In this document: piece after piece, positions 23,397-28,105 of the stretch | Position numbering within the stretch: position 1 is the first letter of the stretch | Layout of the letters: every line of letters begins with the position of its first letter | DNA from: CAYXZP01 sp964469485 | GTDB taxonomy: Bacteria > Desulfobacterota > Binatia > UBA1149 > CAYXZP01 | Direction: 5' to 3' | DNA: 28,105 bases | Assembly (NCBI GenBank): GCA_964469485.1 | Contig: CAYXZP010000021.1 | Location: 1-28,105 of the forward strand | Notes under the pieces: model-generated | Databases searched by the model: none | What the model was told of the DNA's origin: nothing | Seen by the model: only the letters and a program-made list of their open reading frames with translations | Translations under genes and position numbers: made by a program

Positions 23397-25084
23397 CCGG
23401 TGACCGCACCCACCGCTGCGCTTGTGACCAGGCGTGCGTACTTGGCCATGACCCCGGTCTTGTAACGGGGCTCGGGGGGGCTCCAGGCCGCCCGCCTGCG
23501 TTCCAGCTCGGCATCGTCGACGGCGACATCGAGGCGACGCTCGTCGGCGTCGATGGTGATGGTGTCACCCTCGGCAACGAGCGCGATCGCACCGCCGACG
23601 GCGGCCTCGGGCGCAACGTGCCCGACGACCATGCCGTAGGTTCCGCCCGAGAACCGCCCGTCGGTTATGAAGCCGACCGAGTCGCCCAGCCCCTTGCCGA
23701 TGATGGCGCTCGTCGGCGCGAGCATCTCGCGCATGCCCGGTCCGCCCTTTGGGCCTTCGTAGCGTATGACGAGAACGTCGCCCGCCTTTATGCGGTCGTT
23801 CATGATGGCGGCCATGGCGTCTTCTTCGCAGTCGAAGACGCGGGCCGGGCCGCTTATGCGGCGTTGCTTGATGCCGCTTATCTTGGCCACCGCACCCTCG
23901 GTGGCCAGGTTGCCGCGCAGAACGGACAGGTGGCCTTCGCTATATACCGGATCCTCGAAAGGGCGGACCACATCCTGGTCGGCGGCCGGCTCGGCCGGAA
24001 TGTCGGCCAGGTTCTCGGCCACAGTGCGGCCGGTGACCGTCATGGCCTCCCCGTCGATGAGGCCGTGTTCGAGCAGCATCTTCATCACCAGGGGGATGCC
24101 GCCGACGCGGTGAAGATCGGTGGCGACGTATTGGCCCGAAGGTTTCAAGTCGCAAAGCACGGGCACGCGCGCGCGTATGTGTTCGAAGTCGTCTATGGCG
24201 AGCCCGACCTCGGCCGCGTACGCTATGGCCAGCAGATGGAGAACGGCGTTCGTGGACCCGCCGACGGCCATGACCACCGCGATGGCGTTCTCGAAAGCCT
24301 TGCGCGTCATGATGGCGCGCGGCTTCAGGTCCTCAGCGACCAAACGCATGAGCGTGCGCGCGCTCTCAACAGCGCTTTCGGTCTTCTCGGGGTCCTCGGC
24401 CGCCATCGTCGAGGAGAACGGCAGGCTCATGCCCAACGCTTCGAAGGCGCTGCTCATGGTGTTGGCCGTGAACATCCCGCCGCAAGAGCCCTTGCCCGGA
24501 CAGGCGTTGCGTTCGACCTCGAGCAACTCCTCGCGGCTTATCCGCCCGGCCCCGAACTCGCCGACGGCCTCGAAGGCGCTTACCACAGTGAGATCGCGGT
24601 CGCCGAGGCGCCCCGGTTTGATGGTGCCGCCGTAAACGAAGACGGCCGGGATATCGAGCCTGGCCATGGCGATCATGGCCCCCGGCATGTTCTTGTCGCA
24701 GCCCCCGTAGGCAATGACCCCGTCGAAGCTTTGGGCGCGGCAGACCGTCTCGATGGAGTCGGCGATGACCTCGCGGCTCACTAGCGAGCACTTCATGCCC
24801 TCGGTGCCCATCGAGATCCCGTCGCTCACCGTGATGGTTCCGAAGGTCTGCGGCATGCCGCCGGCGCGCCGTATGGCGTCGGCGCCGCGCCCGGCCAGCT
24901 CACCGAGCCCGGCGTTGCAGGGGGTCACATCGCTCTGTCCGTTGGCCACGCCGACGATGGCTTTGTCGAAGTCGTCGTCGTCGAAGCCCACAGCGCGTAG
25001 CATGGCGCGGTTGGGCGAGCGCTCGTCGCCGGCCGTGATGGTCCGCGAACGGCGGTTGAGCGCACCCTTTTTGGCCGCGCCCAT
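23393..25084 (-). CDS. ilvD: Dihydroxy-acid dehydratase
   Basis: IlvD dehydrates 2,3-dihydroxy-isovalerate and -methylvalerate to 2-keto acids in valine, leucine and isoleucine synthesis. The 563-residue product has TPCNAG (Cys56), GGCDKNMPG (Cys129, with the carbamylated-Lys and metal-binding DK pair) and GKGSCGGMFTANTM (Cys201). Further typical blocks are SDGISMGTEGMK, GGSTNAVLHLLAIA, SGQYVATDLHRVGGI and DGRFSGGTYGMVVGHVAPEA. Having the first cysteine (TPCN) fits the oxygen-tolerant [2Fe-2S] form, unlike the [4Fe-4S] E. coli enzyme. The ATG at 25084 overlaps the DUF3467 stop by one base (TGATG). Confidence 0.97.
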   Translation of the reverse strand: MGAAKKGALNRRSRTITAGDERSPNRAMLRAVGFDDDDFDKAIVGVANGQSDVTPCNAGLGELAGRGADAIRRAGGMPQTFGTITVSDGISMGTEGMKCSLVSREVIADSIETVCRAQSFDGVIAYGGCDKNMPGAMIAMARLDIPAVFVYGGTIKPGRLGDRDLTVVSAFEAVGEFGAGRISREELLEVERNACPGKGSCGGMFTANTMSSAFEALGMSLPFSSTMAAEDPEKTESAVESARTLMRLVAEDLKPRAIMTRKAFENAIAVVMAVGGSTNAVLHLLAIAYAAEVGLAIDDFEHIRARVPVLCDLKPSGQYVATDLHRVGGIPLVMKMLLEHGLIDGEAMTVTGRTVAENLADIPAEPAADQDVVRPFEDPVYSEGHLSVLRGNLATEGAVAKISGIKQRRISGPARVFDCEEDAMAAIMNDRIKAGDVLVIRYEGPKGGPGMREMLAPTSAIIGKGLGDSVGFITDGRFSGGTYGMVVGHVAPEAAVGGAIALVAEGDTITIDADERRLDVAVDDAELERRRAAWSPPEPRYKTGVMAKYARLVTSAAVGAVTG

Positions 25085-25398
25085 CAGTGGATGACCTTGG
25101 GGAGATCGGTGGCGGCTTCGATAGGGCCGAAGCGGCCCTCGTAGCGCCTTATGTTCTCCTCTAGCGCGCGCACTATGCGCTTGACGTGCTCGGGCGAGGT
25201 GATGGCGCGCGCCCTGAGCCGCGCCGCCCCCTTGGCAGCGGCCGAGGCCTGCGGCTCGACGAAAAGAAAATCGAGCACGAACTCCTCCTTGCGGTGGCTT
25301 ACCAACATCAGGTTGCTGTAGATCCCGGTGGCGACCTCGGGATCGCTCTCTACGACGAGTCCGCCCTGCTTTTTCTTCGCGCCCGCCTTTTCGGCCAT
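25084..25398 (-). CDS. DUF3467 domain protein
   Basis: A 104-residue basic protein whose core (YSNLMLVSHRKEEFVLDFLF, then ITSPEHVKRIVRALEENIRRYE) matches DUF3467 proteins. These are small cytosolic proteins of unknown role with a compact beta-strand block followed by a C-terminal helix. The N-terminus is Lys-rich (AEKAGAKKKQ). The ATG at 25398 is clear. It lies between a cysteine-cluster gene and ilvD and is translationally coupled to ilvD by one base. A function in amino-acid or Fe-S metabolism is only suggested by neighbours. Confidence 0.85.
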   Translation of the reverse strand: MAEKAGAKKKQGGLVVESDPEVATGIYSNLMLVSHRKEEFVLDFLFVEPQASAAAKGAARLRARAITSPEHVKRIVRALEENIRRYEGRFGPIEAATDLPKVIH

Positions 25399-25426
25399 AG
25401 CTCGTCCCTATCCTCCTTGCCCCGGC

Positions 25427-25840
25427 CTACTCAAGCTCGTCGGAGCGCTCCTTGGCGACCATCAACGCTTCTGCCTCCGCGGCCGGGTAGACCCGGCCGC
25501 GGCCCACGCCCTCACACAACCGGCCGGCCTCGGCCTTGAACCCGTTGCGGCCTATCAGATCGCGCCAGAACGGGAAGGTCCGGCACTGTACCGGGCGGGC
25601 CTGGTAGACCGTACAGCGGCCCTTGGGGTCCAGAAAGCGGCAGGCCTGGCCGTCCATGGACAGCTGCCGCCAACCGTCCTCGTCGATGAAGGTGTGGCGT
25701 TTCTTGAAGGCGGCCTTGCCGAGGCCAAGGTGGCGAGCCAGGGCATCGCACTCCTCCTCGTTGACGTAGACATAGGCGTAGGTGCCGCGCCGGCGGCAGC
25801 ACTCGCCACATTCGGTACACTCGAAACGAAGTTCCTTCAC
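25427..25840 (-). CDS. YkgJ-family cysteine-cluster protein
   Basis: The 137-residue product has the YkgJ Cys-cluster pattern: CTECGECC (Cys8, 11, 14, 15), CRFLDPKGRCTVYQ (Cys67, 76), ARPVQCRTFPFW (Cys86) and Cys109. The family is proposed to bind an Fe-S cluster or zinc; the sequence only shows the metal-binding cysteines. The GTG at 25840 overlaps the pcm stop in GTGA; a longer N-terminus would translate pcm sequence out of frame. DUF3467 follows upstream of ilvD after 28 bases on the transcript. Its job is unknown; an Fe-S link to ilvD is inference. Confidence 0.88.
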   Translation of the reverse strand: MKELRFECTECGECCRRRGTYAYVYVNEEECDALARHLGLGKAAFKKRHTFIDEDGWRQLSMDGQACRFLDPKGRCTVYQARPVQCRTFPFWRDLIGRNGFKAEAGRLCEGVGRGRVYPAAEAEALMVAKERSDELE

Positions 25841-26577
25841 TTTGCCTTCGCCTTGTCCCGTATCTCGCCTGTCATGTCGACGAAACGCACCGGCAGCATG
25901 CGGCGCTGCTCTATGACACCATCGGCGCCCTTGGTCACCAACCAGATCCACTGCGGCGAGAAGGCGGCGCCGTCCATCGGTAATACCATGCGGCCGCCCG
26001 TGGCCAACTGCTCGAGCAGTCGCGCGGGCAGGCGTGGCGCCGAAGCCGTCACGATTATCGCGTCGAAGGGAGCCTCGCCGGGCCAGCCGACATAGCCGTC
26101 GCCCGTTCTCAAACGGACGTCTTTATAACCGGCCGCCCCGAGGTTGGCCCCGGCCCGGCGTGTCAGTTCCGGGAGGATCTCGACCGAGTAGACCTCGGCA
26201 CCAAGTTCGGCCAGTACGGCGGCCTGGTAACCGCTTCCCGTTCCGATCTCGAGAACCCGCTCGCCTTCGTCGAGGTCGAGCAGGTCGCTCATGTAGGCCA
26301 CGATATAGGGCTGCGAGATCGTCTGGCCGGAACCTATCGGCAGAGCCCGGTCGTCGTATGCCTGGCCGGTAAGGTGGTCGGGAACGAACAGATGGCGGGG
26401 CACCTCAGACATGGCCCGGGCCACCGCGGGGTCCCCTATGCCCTTGCTTTCGAGTTCGGCCACCAAACGCATGCGTTCCTCCCCCCTCGCGGCCGGCCGG
26501 GACTCGCTGCTGCAGCCCGCCAGCAAGAGCCCGCAGGCCAACACCATGGATAGAACCAGCCTAGCCCGCACCATCAT
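25837..26577 (-). CDS. pcm: Protein-L-isoaspartate O-methyltransferase with lipoprotein signal
   Basis: PCMT uses S-adenosylmethionine to methylate isoaspartyl residues for repair of aged proteins. The product has the family blocks VPRHLFVPDHL, YDDRALPIGSGQTISQPYIV and the SAM-binding LEIGTGSGYQAAVLAELG. The DAIIVTASAPRLPARLLEQL and GGRMVLPM blocks complete the methyltransferase fold. Ahead of this is a lipoprotein signal peptide (short Arg-rich n-region, hydrophobic core, lipobox LAGC with Cys22, then Ser at +2). Classical Pcm is cytosolic, so export to the periplasm or outer membrane is unusual. The ATG at 26577 is used; an ATG at 26574 and a GTG at 26586 are alternatives. First gene of the ilvD operon. 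Confidence 0.9.
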   Translation of the reverse strand: MMVRARLVLSMVLACGLLLAGCSSESRPAARGEERMRLVAELESKGIGDPAVARAMSEVPRHLFVPDHLTGQAYDDRALPIGSGQTISQPYIVAYMSDLLDLDEGERVLEIGTGSGYQAAVLAELGAEVYSVEILPELTRRAGANLGAAGYKDVRLRTGDGYVGWPGEAPFDAIIVTASAPRLPARLLEQLATGGRMVLPMDGAAFSPQWIWLVTKGADGVIEQRRMLPVRFVDMTGEIRDKAKAK

Positions 26578-26640
26578 CCGGTCCACGGCCTGTCATAGCG
26601 CATTGAAGAGGCCCCGTCACCGTGTTAGTCGCCGCTCGTC

Positions 26641-27456
26641 GTGGGACAGGTCGGCGAGCAGGTACGGGTCGCACCCGACACCGAAATGCCCGAGGTGGCC
26701 CTGGTCACCCTCGAACGGGCCGAGGCCAGGAACGCGCTGTCGCGCGCCATGCTAGAGCGGCTGCGGGGGCTCTGCGAAGAGTTGGCCGCGGACGATAGTG
26801 TCCGCGTGGTCGTCATCGGCGGGCGCGGACGCGATTTCTCGGCCGGGGTCGACCTGCGCGACGAAGAGCTCAACTCCATGGTCAAGGCCGACCTCGGGCA
26901 GCGCCGCCGCATGGTGCAGACCGGGCCGCGGCTTGTGGCCGCCATACAGGCGATGCCGCAAACCACGATCGTGGCCATGCAGGGACATTGCCTGGGCGGG
27001 GCCGGATGCATCGCCCTGGCCGCCGACCTCAGGGTCGCCGGTGCCGACCTCAAGTTCGGGATGCCCGAGGTGTTGCGCGGCATGAACATAAGCTGGCAGT
27101 CGGTGCCGCTGATGGTCTCCCATTTCGGGCCGGCCCGGACCAAGGACCTGTTGCTGACCGGACGCTTCGTCGAGGCCGAGGAAGCGCTGGCCTGGGGACT
27201 GGCCAACCGCCTGGCCGGCGCCGGCGACGCCGCCGTACAGGAGGCCGCGATCCTTTGGGCGCGCGAGCTTGCCGGCGGGGTACCTCCGATAGCCGCTTCA
27301 ATGATCAAGCAGACCGTCAACGCGGTGGCCAACGCGAACACGGCCATGGTCCACATGGACTCCGACCAGTTCCTGCTCGCGCAGACCAGCGAGGATTTCC
27401 GCGAGGCCATGCTGGCCTTCCTCGACAAGCGCCGGCCCGAGTTCAAAGGAAAATAG
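26641..27456 (+). CDS. Enoyl-CoA hydratase/isomerase (crotonase family)
   Basis: The 271-residue product has the crotonase signature: LERAEARNALS near 24-34, VVVIGGRGRDFSAGVDL (oxyanion-loop strand), MQGHCLGGAGCIALAADLRV and the KFGMPEVLRGM block. The Glu in the PEV motif is present, but the position corresponding to Glu144 of rat crotonase (just after the GG-containing loop) is Ile, so simple hydration with two glutamates is doubtful; isomerase or other crotonase activity is possible. GTG at 26641 is the longest start; a second GTG at 26650 is close. It is divergent from pcm across a 60-base gap without a clear promoter and precedes a YhhN gene. Confidence 0.9.
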   Translation: MGQVGEQVRVAPDTEMPEVALVTLERAEARNALSRAMLERLRGLCEELAADDSVRVVVIGGRGRDFSAGVDLRDEELNSMVKADLGQRRRMVQTGPRLVAAIQAMPQTTIVAMQGHCLGGAGCIALAADLRVAGADLKFGMPEVLRGMNISWQSVPLMVSHFGPARTKDLLLTGRFVEAEEALAWGLANRLAGAGDAAVQEAAILWARELAGGVPPIAASMIKQTVNAVANANTAMVHMDSDQFLLAQTSEDFREAMLAFLDKRRPEFKGK

Positions 27457-27458
27457 CC

Positions 27459-28105
27459 ACGGGCCCCTTCGAGACCGGCCTGCTGCCGCTGGCCGCCGCT
27501 TGCCTGGCGGCCGCCGCCCTGAGAACGGCCTGGCTGCTGCGCAGGGGCGAGCGCCTGCCGCTCGGCTATTTGCTCAAGGCCCTTCCCATGGCGGGCGCCA
27601 TCTCGCTGGTCTGGTTATATCCGGGCTCGGACAGCGCTTACTCGCGCCTGATACTGGCCGGCCTTTGCGTGTCGCTTGCCGGCGACATGCTCATCATCCA
27701 CGACACCCTGTTCAAGGCCGCTCTTGTTTCATTTCTGACGGCCCACCTGTGCTACGCGGCAGCCTTCGCGCGCTCGTGGGTCGACATGTTCGGGGCCTTT
27801 CGCGGTACCTACATGGCACCCCATGCCGTGGCGCCCGTTACCGGGCTCATCGTCGGCGGCTGTTTTCTGCTGGCCCTTGCCGTGTTTCGCCGGCTCGGAC
27901 CCGGGCTCGGCAAGGAACTGAGGCCGACAGTGGCCGTCTACGTCACCGCCATCATGGCCATGGCCTGTCTGGCCACGTTGCGCTTCTCGGCCTGGTGGGA
28001 GCCGGCCTCGGCGCTGGCCCTGCTCGGTGCCTGGTTGTTCGTGGCCTCGGATGCCGCGCTCGCCCTCGACCGCTTTGCCGGAGCTTTCCAGGACCGGGCC
28101 TGGGC
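27459..28105 (+). CDS. YhhN/TMEM86-family membrane protein (partial, runs off right edge)
   Basis: The frame starting around 27459 reads, in short pieces, SLAGDMLII, FLTAHLCYAAAFARSW, TAIMAMACLATLRF and GAWLFVASDAALALDRFAG. This is the YhhN/TMEM86 lysoplasmalogenase family: about eight hydrophobic helices with the conserved SLxGD, AHLCY and LFxxSDxxLA positions. Family members cleave the vinyl-ether bond of lysoplasmalogens, or are uncharacterised. The usual length is 210-230 residues, so about 215 visible codons are nearly the whole protein. No ATG, GTG or TTG lies at the expected start: an ACG at 27459 has AAAGGA nine bases upstream, and the first in-frame TTG (27570) and ATG (27588) would remove the first helix. 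Confidence 0.8.

Noticed and set aside
23387..24784. 465-codon plus-strand open frame over ilvD
   Set aside because: Antisense shadow; His/Gly/Asp/Arg-rich without recognisable domains.

Overview
The window is a GC-rich bacterial chromosome segment with dense, overlapping genes. The order rho, rpsB, tsf, pyrH, frr, uppS, cdsA, rseP, tsaB, a complete Tol-Pal locus (so a Gram-negative envelope), and the cluster gap-pgk-tpiA-secG-tRNA-Leu fit a proteobacterium-like lineage of deltaproteobacterial grade (Desulfobacterota, Myxococcota or Binatota relatives). This placement is inferred from synteny and protein character, not from a phylogeny. GTG starts and 1- or 4-base stop/start overlaps are very common.

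Bases 1-14686 are all minus strand. Transcription first meets tolQ-tolR-tolA-tolB-pal-cpoB (envelope constriction and outer-membrane integrity), then ribF (FAD synthesis) and rluD (23S rRNA pseudouridylation). Next comes rho, with its own promoter and a long leader, and then rpsB-tsf-pyrH-frr-uppS-cdsA-rseP-tsaB. That last block covers translation, UMP phosphorylation, ribosome recycling, undecaprenyl-phosphate and CDP-diacylglycerol synthesis, envelope-stress proteolysis and the tRNA t6A modification partner TsaB. The usual dxr between cdsA and rseP is absent. tsaB runs off the left edge and its last visible bases look frame-shifted.

A divergent promoter region (14687-14883) separates tolQ from the plus-strand glycolytic operon gap-pgk-tpiA-secG, which ends in tRNA-Leu(GAG). 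Downstream (18266-19432) is a small scarred region: 2.5 copies of a 29-bp tandem repeat, a 5'-truncated YCII/DGPF-domain remnant, an intact DEDDh exonuclease, and a 5'-truncated PIN-domain (VapC-like) remnant.

From 19433 the content turns metabolic. An exported alkylsulfatase-like metallo-beta-lactamase protein with a C-terminal SCP2-like domain (plus strand) converges, sharing stop-codon bases, on a tight minus-strand operon. In transcription order the operon is a lipoprotein-type protein-L-isoaspartate methyltransferase, a YkgJ-type cysteine-cluster protein, a DUF3467 protein, ilvD, a thioredoxin-like [2Fe-2S] ferredoxin, an HSL-family esterase and an HSD17B4-like short-chain dehydrogenase. 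Divergently from pcm runs an enoyl-CoA hydratase/isomerase gene and a YhhN-family membrane protein gene cut by the right edge. The most system-like novelty candidate is the co-translated ilvD/ferredoxin/cysteine-cluster group. No phage, transposon, CRISPR array or obvious defence system was seen.
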